Source: an uncultured Ruminococcus sp. (GTDB lineage: Bacteria; Bacillota; Clostridia; Oscillospirales; Ruminococcaceae). Taken from it: a stretch of DNA of 64,000 bases. The notes under the pieces were generated by a model. It saw only the letters and a program-made list of their open reading frames with translations. It made no database searches and was not told where the DNA came from. Both the position numbers and the translations under genes were made by a program. The DNA lies in contig CANOIR010000004.1 of the NCBI GenBank assembly GCA_947566125.1, positions 1-64,000 of the forward strand. The letters run 5' to 3'. Numbering within the stretch: the first letter of the stretch is position 1; every line of letters begins with the position of its first letter. Below are positions 32,278 to 40,539 of the stretch, in pieces.

Positions 32278-34221
32278 TTATAGTCCGGCTGCGTGTTTTA
32301 CATAAAGTGATAGAACTTCTATAGCATCTGATATATTTATTTGATAATCGTTTACTATATCCATTGCAATTTCCTGAGAACGACAAAGCCTTTGAGGTAA
32401 CAATGCACTTCTTCCCGCATATACACTTAAAATATCTATAGCATCTGTAATTGTCAAATCGCCATCTCCATCACTGTCACCATATATTATATCATAGTCA
32501 TCATATATATATTCAGGATAGCTTATATTTTCACCGCTTTCTTCAAGTGATGCAAATATGCTCATAGCTGCTCTTTTGCATACAATAGGACCTGCATTTT
32601 CTGAAAGAGCTTTTTCGCCTATAGAAACAGCCTCTGAAATTATTTCATTATAATCTTCAACATTGCGTGCGGCTTCAAGTGCAGTGTTCAGCATAATAGG
32701 AACGTATTCATCTTTGTTTGTTCTTTCGGCAAATGCCTTGATAGGAACATTTCCCATACTGCCGTGTGAACCTTCACACATTGATGTATCCAACCATTCT
32801 CCGTCTGTATATATATAACTTTCATATGGATTTGCATTGCATTCAAGTGTAAATGTGCTTGTTAATGATGTATTCTCTTCAATAGGCAGATATACTAAAC
32901 GGTTTTTGTCCTTGCAAGACATTGTAAGGACAAGTGAGAATTGGTCGCCCTTCATAAGTTCTGCCGGATTTTCAAGCGGAACTGTATAATATCCGCTATT
33001 TGAAATAGTTCCGCTTGCTGAACCGATAATATGACCATCTGTTGGGTCTTGTGTATTTTCATTAAGCTTATATACAGAAATATTGTAAGTTGTATTCACA
33101 GGATTTCCTGATGGCATATAAAATGAGGCATCTGTTATAATGCTGTCATAATCTGCGGTGAATATATTTGCCGCAGCATCGAAGCTATATGATGTCACAT
33201 AACCTACACCGTCATATTCATAAACATCATCATGTTCCGATGCCTTTTCGACAATATATTTAAAAAATGAACCCATAGACGGATCTTCATATGATATCCA
33301 GAAGTAACCATCATCAAAAATATTATCGCCATAGCTGTTTTTTACAAGCCATGCACCGTCTTTGCTTGGCTGACTGCTTGGAGCAAAGTTCTCTTTGCTA
33401 TAGTCATCGTCCCAGCCTACTATGAGTGCAGCATGGTTTGCGTCTTGCTTATAAGATTTGCCTTTTGCATAGTAAGCATATGTTGTACCGTTGTCGTAAT
33501 AAAGTGAACGCTGACTATAATATGCCATTGATACTGCACCGCTTTCCATCAGCCAATTTTTAATTTTATTTATAGATGCTGTATCTGATGCATTTGCTAT
33601 ACTTTCACAAGTTTTAAGTCTGTATTGACCGCCGTATCTTGAATATTCAGAGTAATCAGAATTCCAATTTTGATATTGGCAAAGACTCTCTCTTTCAAAT
33701 CCCATTCCGGTAGCCAGTCCGGCAGAAGCCAATAAACTATTGCCGCCGTCTGCACCTTTTTTAGGTGTGTTTAAATAATCACCATAAAGCGGATCGAATG
33801 GGTCGGACTGTGATTTATATAGAAAATATCCAAGCTGAGCTTCTGACAGGTCAAGTTTAGATGCGTCATCTTCAAAGCCTTGTTTTAAGATATTTGATTC
33901 GCACGCACCCAAAACAGCAAATATATGACACATTCCTTCAGGACCTTGATTGCGTACCGGAGTTACAGCGTTTTCATCTCTAAGGTCATAGTGACTGGGC
34001 AGGTTTTGAACTTGTATTATAGATTGATCGTCTGATTTATTTTCATACTGTTTATAATATTCTTCTTCGTATGGCATATGAACATATCCTCCGCCGTTTC
34101 CGGGAACGAAACTATTTTCTTCGGCATAGGAATAATTTATATTTGTATTATATGCAAGTATGAACGCAAAAGATGTCAAGGCAGTAAAAATGGATATTGC
34201 TTTTTTAAAATTTGACTTCAT
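32278..34221 (-). CDS. Secreted papain-family (C1A) peptidase with lectin-like domain and dockerin
   Basis: 647 residues with a signal peptide (to about residue 33). C1A catalytic set is complete: oxyanion Gln92 and Cys98 in RNQGPEGMCHIFA, His263 in ANHAALIVGWDDDY, Asn295 in WLVKNSYG. A beta-rich domain of about 160 residues follows, as in the clostridial C1A lectin-like architecture. A helical linker then leads to a dockerin (GDSDGDGDLTITDAIDILSVY and a second repeat, MDIVNDYQINISDAIEVLSLY, whose loop departs from DxDxDG). A cellulosomal protease is inferred. GGAGG ribosome site; monocistronic. Confidence 0.88.
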   Translation of the reverse strand: MKSNFKKAISIFTALTSFAFILAYNTNINYSYAEENSFVPGNGGGYVHMPYEEEYYKQYENKSDDQSIIQVQNLPSHYDLRDENAVTPVRNQGPEGMCHIFAVLGACESNILKQGFEDDASKLDLSEAQLGYFLYKSQSDPFDPLYGDYLNTPKKGADGGNSLLASAGLATGMGFERESLCQYQNWNSDYSEYSRYGGQYRLKTCESIANASDTASINKIKNWLMESGAVSMAYYSQRSLYYDNGTTYAYYAKGKSYKQDANHAALIVGWDDDYSKENFAPSSQPSKDGAWLVKNSYGDNIFDDGYFWISYEDPSMGSFFKYIVEKASEHDDVYEYDGVGYVTSYSFDAAANIFTADYDSIITDASFYMPSGNPVNTTYNISVYKLNENTQDPTDGHIIGSASGTISNSGYYTVPLENPAELMKGDQFSLVLTMSCKDKNRLVYLPIEENTSLTSTFTLECNANPYESYIYTDGEWLDTSMCEGSHGSMGNVPIKAFAERTNKDEYVPIMLNTALEAARNVEDYNEIISEAVSIGEKALSENAGPIVCKRAAMSIFASLEESGENISYPEYIYDDYDIIYGDSDGDGDLTITDAIDILSVYAGRSALLPQRLCRSQEIAMDIVNDYQINISDAIEVLSLYVKHAAGL

Positions 34222-34309
34222 AAGATACAGCCTCCTTTTCAGGCTTGTTTATATATTATTATTTTATATATTATAATAGTATATAATGGTTAAATTGCTT
34301 TATATAAAT

Positions 34310-34338
34310 ATTTTATCATGGTTTTATTGTACTGTCAA
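34310..34338 (-). promoter_or_regulatory. Promoter of the C1A peptidase gene
   Basis: Minus strand TTGACA, 17-base spacer, TAAAAT, giving a roughly 80-base AT-rich leader. Confidence 0.75.
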
Positions 34339-34459
34339 CAGTGTTTATCATATTATTCAAAAATCAACCGTGTTAAAAAATTTGGTAAAAATAAAAAAGC
34401 TTTCAGCAGTATGCTGCATTAAAAGCAGTCTGCCGAAAACTTTGATCATAAATTTAAAA

Positions 34460-34912
34460 TTACTTGCGTCTAGAGTGATTTTTTCTTTCTGTGCTGCGTT
34501 TTATATCGCACATACGCTCTTCACTGTTCTGCTTGAATTTGTTGAGCATATCTTCAAATGTCATTTCGCCCTGTGGCTGTTTTTTCTTAGGTTCCCAAAC
34601 ATTTGGTTTAGATTCTCTATGCTCATATTTTGGTGCTGAGGTCTGCTTTTGCTGTTTTGGCACAGCAGGCTTTGCCTGTTTCATAGAAAGGCTGATTTTT
34701 CCATCTTCGCCAATAGCTATTACCTTGACTTTAACTGATTGTCCTTCAGAAACGAAATCACGGATCTCGTTGACATAGTTGTTAGAAATTTCAGATATAT
34801 GTACCATTCCCATAATACGTTGATTTTCCGTGCCTGAGATATTTACAAAAACACCGTATTTAGTTATACTTTTTACTGTTCCATCATAAATTTTACCATT
34901 TTCAATCTGCAT
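34460..34912 (-). CDS. yabR: S1 RNA-binding domain protein, YabR-like
   Basis: About 150 residues. N-terminal S1/OB domain (GKIYDGTVKSITKYGVFVNISG...MVHISEISNNYVNEI...VKVKVIAIGEDGKISLSMKQA), then a Lys/Gln/Pro-rich disordered tail. Matches B. subtilis YabR in domain and in position after divIC. Start uncertain: ATG 34912 is preferred to an in-frame ATG 21 bases upstream (34933), but the GGAG before it is only three bases away. Confidence 0.82.
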   Translation of the reverse strand: MQIENGKIYDGTVKSITKYGVFVNISGTENQRIMGMVHISEISNNYVNEIRDFVSEGQSVKVKVIAIGEDGKISLSMKQAKPAVPKQQKQTSAPKYEHRESKPNVWEPKKKQPQGEMTFEDMLNKFKQNSEERMCDIKRSTERKNHSRRK

Positions 34913-34947
34913 TATCTCCAATAATCCCTTCATATAATTTTTTTGTT

Positions 34948-35301
34948 TTAATTTCGAGAGGTATCGTAAAACCTAAATTCATCAGGGTATGCATAGCCGT
35001 AATCCTCTCTTGCCAGCTTTTCCATATAGCGATCAGCGTCACCGCTGTTGAGAATACGGGTTAAGTCTTCATTTTTAGCTTCATATTCACTTATCTGGTT
35101 TTGCAGAAGCTTAAGTTCTGAATTTTTCTCAGCAATAGTTGACTGAACGCTTATAATAAGTATTGTACAGCCAATAATGGCAGCAACGGCCGCAGTACGC
35201 TGAATTATGCGAAATATAAACTTAGGGCGTGAAACATTTTTTCTTGCAGCTTTTTTCCTAGCAGATGATTTACGTTTTTGAGTTGTCCTGTTGGTCGCCA
35301 T
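34948..35301 (-). CDS. divIC: Septum formation initiator, DivIC/FtsB family
   Basis: 117 residues from the ATG at 35301 behind GAGGAAG. Very basic cytoplasmic N-tail (RTTQKRKSSARKKAARKN), one membrane segment (about residues 34-52), and an extracellular coiled coil (ELKLLQNQISEYEAKNEDLTRIL) ending in the LAREDYGYAYPDEFRFYD motif of the family. It belongs to the divisome core. Its start overlaps the end of yabQ by 32 bases. Order yabP-yabQ-divIC-yabR is as in Bacillus. Confidence 0.88.
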   Translation of the reverse strand: MATNRTTQKRKSSARKKAARKNVSRPKFIFRIIQRTAAVAAIIGCTILIISVQSTIAEKNSELKLLQNQISEYEAKNEDLTRILNSGDADRYMEKLAREDYGYAYPDEFRFYDTSRN

Positions 35302-35824
35302 TTTCTTCCTCACCCTTCTTTCCATTACTATTGAATATATTATACAACATTTTTTGTACTGCAATCAAGGGGAAAGAACAAATATTTTTTATTCTTCTAC
35401 TAATTTTGGCGTTATTTACAAATTTGCGTGCGAATTTATTATGAATCCATGTGCAAAGTTTAATGAAAGGTGAGAATATCCATTTTATGATACGCAAAAG
35501 GAAATTTGAAACGAGTGACAGTATCCTTACAAGGGAATTTCCTATGGTAACTCTGCATAATATAAAGCCTAAAATACTTCCGATAATATAGAACATTCGG
35601 AAAACGCCTTTTGCAAAAATACTTGTAAAGCATATCAGACAACCAGACCATATCAGAATGAAAATAATATCTTCAATTGCGTTTGCGGCAGCCTTATGTG
35701 GGATAATGATTCTGAAAGCTCTGAATATATCAAAGACTAGTTCCAGAACGCAGCCGAGCAGAATTGCTCCTAAAAACAGGAGTAATTCTTCATGAACGGT
35801 GAGAAATGTATCAGGTATCAGCAT
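35270..35824 (-). CDS. yabQ: Spore cortex protein YabQ
   Basis: 184 residues, three to four membrane segments in the first 110 residues (ELLLFLGAILLGCVLELVFDIFRAFR, IEDIIFILIWSGCLICFTSIFA, GSILGFILCRVTIG) followed by a cytoplasmic basic helical tail. In Bacillus YabQ is a mother-cell protein needed for cortex formation. Its ATG overlaps the yabP stop by one base. Second gene of the operon. Confidence 0.88.
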   Translation of the reverse strand: MLIPDTFLTVHEELLLFLGAILLGCVLELVFDIFRAFRIIIPHKAAANAIEDIIFILIWSGCLICFTSIFAKGVFRMFYIIGSILGFILCRVTIGNSLVRILSLVSNFLLRIIKWIFSPFIKLCTWIHNKFARKFVNNAKISRRIKNICSFPLIAVQKMLYNIFNSNGKKGEEENGDQQDNSKT

Positions 35825-36111
35825 TAGCGAAAGAGTTTTCCAAATGCTGACAACGGACCTGTTTTATCCCTGTCGCCATAAATCAGTGACCAAACGTCGC
35901 CGCTTATTTTCATATCGCCGCTTTCAAGGCTTACACTGTCCACATGAAGATTTCTGCCTTTTACAGTGAGTTCTCCTAGCTGGGTATAAAGTCTTATTAC
36001 ACGTTCATCAAAACAATCAACATCTGTAACTCCGGATAGACTTATATTGTTTCTGTCCTCCATTATAAGATTATGGTGGCGTTCACTTTTGGGTTGAGTT
36101 GTTTGCTTCAT
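35824..36111 (-). CDS. yabP: Sporulation protein YabP
   Basis: 95 residues with the YabP/YqfC pattern (HHNLIMEDRNNISLSGVTDVDCFDERVIRLYTQLGELTVKGRNLHVDSVSLESGDMKISGDVWSLIYGD). Mother-cell sporulation protein with YabQ. AGGAAAGGA ribosome site. A sigma-E-like promoter lies about 30 bases upstream, matching its known sigma-E control in Bacillus. Confidence 0.92.
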   Translation of the reverse strand: MKQTTQPKSERHHNLIMEDRNNISLSGVTDVDCFDERVIRLYTQLGELTVKGRNLHVDSVSLESGDMKISGDVWSLIYGDRDKTGPLSAFGKLFR

Positions 36112-36143
36112 GTTATCCAGTCCTTTCCTATAGCTTTTTTATA

Positions 36144-36172
36144 ATAGTATGATAATACATTTTGCATTATGA
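36144..36172 (-). promoter_or_regulatory. Sigma-E-like promoter of the yabP operon
   Basis: Minus strand TCATAAT, 14-base spacer, CATACTAT. Against the Bacillus sigma-E consensus (KHATATT-N14-CATACAHT) this is one mismatch in each element. The gene it drives is a known sigma-E target in Bacillus. Confidence 0.6.
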
Positions 36173-36299
36173 CTGATCAGCTTATGACTATAATTTTTCA
36201 TGCGTGAATTTGTTGTGTGTTGTGCTTTTTTTGTTAAACATAAGAAATGTTTTGTATACAATGCACATATAAATTGTGTAAACTTGTTATAATTTACGG

Positions 36300-36328
36300 T
36301 TGACTTTTGCAGTAGATTATAATATAAT
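36300..36328 (+). promoter_or_regulatory. Sigma-A promoter of the 36.5 kb dockerin gene
   Basis: TTGACT, 17-base spacer, TATAAT. Starts a long leader of about 155 bases. The same TTGACTTTT start is shared with the promoters at 26129 and 55685. Confidence 0.8.
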
Positions 36329-36369
36329 ATAAATGAAAGATAAAATATGTAAAAAATATTTTTGGCAGT

Positions 36370-36422
36370 TTCTTTATGATATTAAATCATAATAAATTTA
36401 TTATGAATAGTATCATAAAGAA
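36370..36422 (+). promoter_or_regulatory. Nested palindromes in the 5' leader
   Basis: Outer perfect 12 bp inverted repeat TTCTTTATGATA (36370-36381) / TATCATAAAGAA (36411-36422), enclosing a perfect 20-base palindrome TCATAATAAATTTATTATGA (36387-36406). The transcript would fold into one long arm before the dockerin gene. No known riboswitch is recognised. Confidence 0.65.
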
Positions 36423-36491
36423 GAGTATTCGTGTTAATGGTTGCAGTCATGGTAAATTTGATCAATGCGTTAAATTAAAGGGGGTAATTCT

Positions 36492-37526
36492 ATGAAAAAA
36501 ACAAGTAAAATATTATCATTTATAATAGGTTCAGCAATTGCAATTGGTACAATGGGTTCACTAAGTGCAAATGCATTCTATATGGAAAGAAGCGATATTC
36601 CTTTAACGCCTCCTGATGGTGAAGAACTTTATGAACTTGACTGTGAAAATGGAGAAGTTAGCTATAGAATAACTTCCGGAAAAGGTTTATCAGTATATGG
36701 CTTTGATTTTTTCACATACAATAATATAGATATAACGGTAAAAGATGGCGATAGTGCAAGTGCGGTAGCTGCAAAGTATCTGTCAGATTTAAAATTTGAT
36801 GAGCGTTTACTTTCTAGAGATGGTTCTCATATTTATTTGTACGATAAACATGTAAGTGGTGATGACCCAAGAACTCATGAGTCTGTAGAGGATAAATATA
36901 AACAACTAAGTGAAATATGTGCTAAGATGTATGAAGATGGTGTTGTTGAAGAGGCGATATTAGTACCTATGAAATCTTCATATTATACTGAAGAATTGTA
37001 TCCTCATATTCTTTGCAAATATCTTTACGGACCGAATAAAGAGATGTTTCAGGATAAGGTAGATGAACTTCAGGCACTTGTAGATCAGTATACAGAATAT
37101 GGTGAGGTTAGTATCCATAACTATGGTGGTCCTAAGAATGAAATATATTACATTATCGTTGATCTTGAAAAAGACAATAAAACTGACTTTGACACATATG
37201 ATAAATTGGCTGCCCTTCGTGATGAAATAGCAGAGCGTTATGATTATGGGAAAGTTATGATAGATTATATGCGACCAGAAACTATGCAGGATGCCGCATC
37301 ACCTGAAATCAACCTTCTTGACCCATATATCTGCGATATAGATGCAAGTGGTAAAGCAGATATTGCAGATGCTACAACCATTCTTAGTGCATATGCAGAA
37401 AACGCCGCTGGTATGAGAACTGCTGTCGATGATAAAATGGATGTAAACAGCGACGGTAATGTTAATGTAGAAGATGCAACATATGTACTCAACTATTATT
37501 CTCAGGCTGCTGCCGGTCTTAGATAA
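36492..37526 (+). CDS. Secreted dockerin protein, paralogue of the 57.1 kb gene
   Basis: 344 residues. Signal peptide MKKTSKILSFIIGSAIAIGT..SANA, almost identical in style to that of the 57078 protein. The middle (about 60-265) contains two copies of a short alpha/beta unit: a helix SEICAKMYEDGVVEEAILVPM and a later helix DELQALVDQYTEYGEVSIHNYG; the 57078 protein has the same SEMYKAGCISEARYVPI element. Function unknown, no catalytic motif. C-terminal dockerin: CDIDASGKADIADATTILSAY and MDVNSDGNVNVEDATYVLNYY. GGGGG ribosome site; single gene with a long folded leader. Confidence 0.78.
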   Translation: MKKTSKILSFIIGSAIAIGTMGSLSANAFYMERSDIPLTPPDGEELYELDCENGEVSYRITSGKGLSVYGFDFFTYNNIDITVKDGDSASAVAAKYLSDLKFDERLLSRDGSHIYLYDKHVSGDDPRTHESVEDKYKQLSEICAKMYEDGVVEEAILVPMKSSYYTEELYPHILCKYLYGPNKEMFQDKVDELQALVDQYTEYGEVSIHNYGGPKNEIYYIIVDLEKDNKTDFDTYDKLAALRDEIAERYDYGKVMIDYMRPETMQDAASPEINLLDPYICDIDASGKADIADATTILSAYAENAAGMRTAVDDKMDVNSDGNVNVEDATYVLNYYSQAAAGLR

Positions 37527-37580
37527 AAATTGATTTTTAAAGCTATTAAATACATTGTTTCTCCAATTATATAATATTAT

Positions 37581-37621
37581 AAAAGCTCTCTGTCAGGACT
37601 ACAACCTGACAGAGAGCTTTT
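37581..37621. terminator. Bidirectional terminator between dockerin gene and rnhA
   Basis: Perfect 17 bp stem AAAAGCTCTCTGTCAGG/CCTGACAGAGAGCTTTT, seven-base loop. A/T-rich at both ends, serving both convergent genes. Confidence 0.9.
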
Positions 37622-37622
37622 G

Positions 37623-38066
37623 CTATATAAATTTACTATTATCTCTTTGTTCTACAGCTAATTGGTCACAGCGTTCATTCTCCGGATGACCTGCATGACC
37701 TTTGACCCATATGAAATCAACTTTATGCTTTTCCAGCAACGGAAGCAGCTTCTCCCATAAATCGACATTTAGGGCGGGCTTTTTATCGGATTTTATCCAG
37801 CCTTTTTTCTTCCAGGAATAAACCCATCCTTTTGTAATACTGTCTACAACATATTTACTATCAGTAGTCAGTGTTACATGACACGGTTCTTTTAGTGCAG
37901 CCAATGCTGCTATAACTGCTGAAAGTTCCATTCGGTTATTTGTTGTTGATGGTTCACCGCCGGATAATTCACGTTCAAATTTTCCGTATCTTAAAATCGC
38001 TCCCCAGCCGCCTGCTCCCGGATTTCCGCTGCAAGCTCCATCGGTGAAGATCTGTACTTCTTTCAT
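37623..38066 (-). CDS. rnhA: Ribonuclease HI
   Basis: Degrades RNA in RNA-DNA hybrids. 147 residues. Catalytic acids seen in [12 protein letters not shown] (Asp), [15 protein letters not shown] (Glu), LTTDSKYV (Asp) and NERCDQLA (Asp), plus the basic-protrusion segment [17 protein letters not shown] and [18 protein letters not shown] ribosome site. Downstream of the pseudo-C39 gene, 19 bases after its stop. Confidence 0.95.
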   Translation of the reverse strand: MKEVQIFTDGACSGNPGAGGWGAILRYGKFERELSGGEPSTTNNRMELSAVIAALAALKEPCHVTLTTDSKYVVDSITKGWVYSWKKKGWIKSDKKPALNVDLWEKLLPLLEKHKVDFIWVKGHAGHPENERCDQLAVEQRDNSKFI

Positions 38067-38085
38067 TATGAAAAGTTCCTTTCGA

Positions 38086-39072
38086 TCAATATATAATTAC
38101 AGCTTGCTTGTAAAGTGCATTGTAAGAGGTTTTGAACATTCCCATATTGTAAGTTATTTCACCTTGCTTAGGGTCGATTATCGTTACGGTATTATTTACA
38201 GTATCATAACCCGTAAGCAGTACACAAGTTGCATTTGGTATCCAATATACATCTTGCTTATATTGGCTTTCCAATGCTGTAGTTATTTCAGGCTCAGTAG
38301 TAGTTTCAATAGAATCTTGTTTTGATGTGCCAAGAACTACTATAGATGTTGCTGCCGGTTCTGTAGTAGTGGAAGCACCGCCTGTTCCATATAATGTAAA
38401 GCAATATTCCTCTTGACAAAGCTCAAGGTTGCTGTTTATCCATACAAGAACCGGATAGTCACTTGCAACATGAAGCAGGACGTCATCAAAACTGTCGGCA
38501 TTCAAAGACTTGACTGTTCTGCTGCTGCCTTGTGAGTTTAGATATTTCTGTGCTGTTTCCACAATAACCGGTGCAAAACATCCCAGTCCGTCAGAAGTTT
38601 TTGGATCGCCTATAAATGCTTGTGAGAATGTAGCGTCGCCACGTTCTGCACGTGGCAGGAAATTATCTGCAAGTGTTACCTTATCGGTTTCAAATCCAAG
38701 ATAATTCAAAAGCATTGATAGAGATGTTACTTCACTTCCTGTAGGCAGTTCGGGATCTTGATAAATAACAGGTACAGTTATCTGATGAGAACTTGGAAGA
38801 GTATCAACAAGCTGTTCCTGAGGAAGAGTCGTTTCGGGTATCACTGTGGAAGTTTGTGAAGATGAATCATCGGAAACATCCGAAGATGTTGTTGTCATTG
38901 GCTTGTCAGTGTCAGAATTTTCATCAGCTTTGCAGGCACAGCGTATACAACTTGCACAACCTTTTGATAATAGAAAAATTAAAATCAGCAATACAATTAG
39001 TCCACCTATGCGTCGCCTTTGAAGCTGTTTGCGTGTTACACGTTTTTTAGGTCTTTGTTTGTTGTTTTCCAT
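38086..39072 (-). CDS. Membrane-anchored C39-like pseudo-peptidase
   Basis: 328 residues. Basic cytoplasmic tail, one membrane helix (about 22-37), Ser/Thr-rich linker, then a C39_2-type domain. The signature LPTGCEVTSLAM of active members reads [12 protein letters not shown] (Ser113 for Cys), and the His of the HCVLLTGYD-type motif is replaced ([10 protein letters not shown], Thr282). A Thr/Glu-rich insertion (about 232-270) interrupts the domain before that motif. The [11 protein letters not shown] end is kept. So the fold is kept and both catalytic residues are gone; a peptide-binding or scaffolding role is inferred. Between tmcAL and rnhA on the same strand. Confidence 0.72.
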   Translation of the reverse strand: MENNKQRPKKRVTRKQLQRRRIGGLIVLLILIFLLSKGCASCIRCACKADENSDTDKPMTTTSSDVSDDSSSQTSTVIPETTLPQEQLVDTLPSSHQITVPVIYQDPELPTGSEVTSLSMLLNYLGFETDKVTLADNFLPRAERGDATFSQAFIGDPKTSDGLGCFAPVIVETAQKYLNSQGSSRTVKSLNADSFDDVLLHVASDYPVLVWINSNLELCQEEYCFTLYGTGGASTTTEPAATSIVVLGTSKQDSIETTTEPEITTALESQYKQDVYWIPNATCVLLTGYDTVNNTVTIIDPKQGEITYNMGMFKTSYNALYKQAVIIY

Positions 39073-39082
39073 AATATCCTCC

Positions 39083-40342
39083 TTAATTTCCAGAGGTGTT
39101 TGATATTTGTATTTTATGTCTGAAGTCAGAACCTGCCTTGCCTATATTATTACAGGCAAGCTGATAAATATCAGTTGCTTTAGATTCAAGATATGCACAC
39201 TTTTTTGCAGCTTCATTTTGATTTGACAATCTTTTTAGAGATTCTGCAAAAGGTAAGGTTCTTATTCCTTTTGAAAGAGCAAGTACTTTTCTGCCGGTGC
39301 TGTTGAATGCCAATACTCTGCCATAAGGCGGAAGTGAATATATATCTTCTTTTTTTATTCCTATAAGCATATGCAGAAGTATTCTTCTGAGTCTTGATGC
39401 TGGATAGCGTTTTGTTCTTAGTTGATCCATAAGGTCATCAAGTGAAGTAGCTGTTCTTGCCTGATAAATTCTATACGCAAGACCTTGAGCACCAACTTCA
39501 GCGATTTCAGCAATTTCTTCCGGTTCCATTGTACGCAGTTTATAGAGAATAGGTCTTTCAAGATTTCTAAGGTTTGCCAGCAAACCGTTTTTTTGTGATG
39601 AAGAGATCTCTTTCCATGAAGGCGATGGAACCATTTTTCGGCAGTCTATATTCTCATCCAGGCATCTTCGTATATAAGATGCACTTGCAAAAAGGTCTTT
39701 GTTTTCATTTTGTATCTCGGGCTGAAAGTCTGCCTGAACTTCTTCAGATTCAACAGTCATACTGTCATGAGTAGCCCCCTTTCGCTGTACGGCAAATGGC
39801 TTTATACGGCTGTTGCTGTTTTTAAGAGCATTTAAATATGCAACTGCAAGAGTATTATTTGATTGTGAAAGAACCGATGCAATTTCCGGACCGGCGATCT
39901 GTGTTGCAAGTTCCTGTAGAACTGCCGGATAAGAATTTCCCTTTTTAGTAAAATGTCTGAGTGTATCGGCGTATTCAGTTTGGCATTCATAACACACATC
40001 AGCTGCTGCTTTCAGCAGTTCTATATCTCCGCATTCGCAGCCAAAAGATATTTCATCTACTACCTGAAGTGCGTCTAATATAGTTATTCCGCCGGCTGCA
40101 AATTGGTCTGCCGGTGAGAGTGACCATATTACAGGAAGTTCAATTACAAGGTCTGCACCTGCTTTTAATGCAAGATTGGCACGTGCAAGCTTTTCTATAA
40201 CTGCAACATCGCCACGTTGTACGAAATTTCCACTCATTACAGCTACAATAGCATCTGCTCCGTTTTCACGTACTGTTTTAAGGTGATGAATATGTCCGTT
40301 GTGCAGTGGGTTGTATTCGCATATAACACTGCTTACTTTCAT
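39083..40342 (-). CDS. tmcAL: tRNA(Met) cytidine acetate ligase
   Basis: Installs N4-acetylcytidine at the wobble base of elongator tRNA-Met using acetate and ATP (B. subtilis TmcAL/YlbM). 419 residues. Nucleotidyltransferase HxGH motif in CEYNPLHNGHIHHL, then VMSGNFVQRGDVAVIEKLARA and ADLVIELP, all typical. The gene using acetate lies back to back with ackA (acetate kinase), about 200 bases apart. AAGAAGG ribosome site. Confidence 0.93.
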   Translation of the reverse strand: MKVSSVICEYNPLHNGHIHHLKTVRENGADAIVAVMSGNFVQRGDVAVIEKLARANLALKAGADLVIELPVIWSLSPADQFAAGGITILDALQVVDEISFGCECGDIELLKAAADVCYECQTEYADTLRHFTKKGNSYPAVLQELATQIAGPEIASVLSQSNNTLAVAYLNALKNSNSRIKPFAVQRKGATHDSMTVESEEVQADFQPEIQNENKDLFASASYIRRCLDENIDCRKMVPSPSWKEISSSQKNGLLANLRNLERPILYKLRTMEPEEIAEIAEVGAQGLAYRIYQARTATSLDDLMDQLRTKRYPASRLRRILLHMLIGIKKEDIYSLPPYGRVLAFNSTGRKVLALSKGIRTLPFAESLKRLSNQNEAAKKCAYLESKATDIYQLACNNIGKAGSDFRHKIQISNTSGN

Positions 40343-40413
40343 TTAAATACCTTCTTTCCATATTTAAGAATATGTCATTCTCTGAAAATACAAATCGAAT
40401 TTAAGGAAAAGAC

Positions 40414-40441
40414 TTGCAATTTTCAGAAAAAAGTTTATAAT
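40414..40441 (+). promoter_or_regulatory. Probable promoter of ackA
   Basis: TTGCAA, 16-base spacer, TATAAT, about 100 bases before ackA. Confidence 0.6.
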
Positions 40442-40539
40442 AATATATATAGGAACTTTAAAAAGCGATTGCTTTTTGAGTTCTCATAAATGCAGTTATT
40501 ATAAAATGAACTGCTATAATACGAAAGGATTTGAAACTT

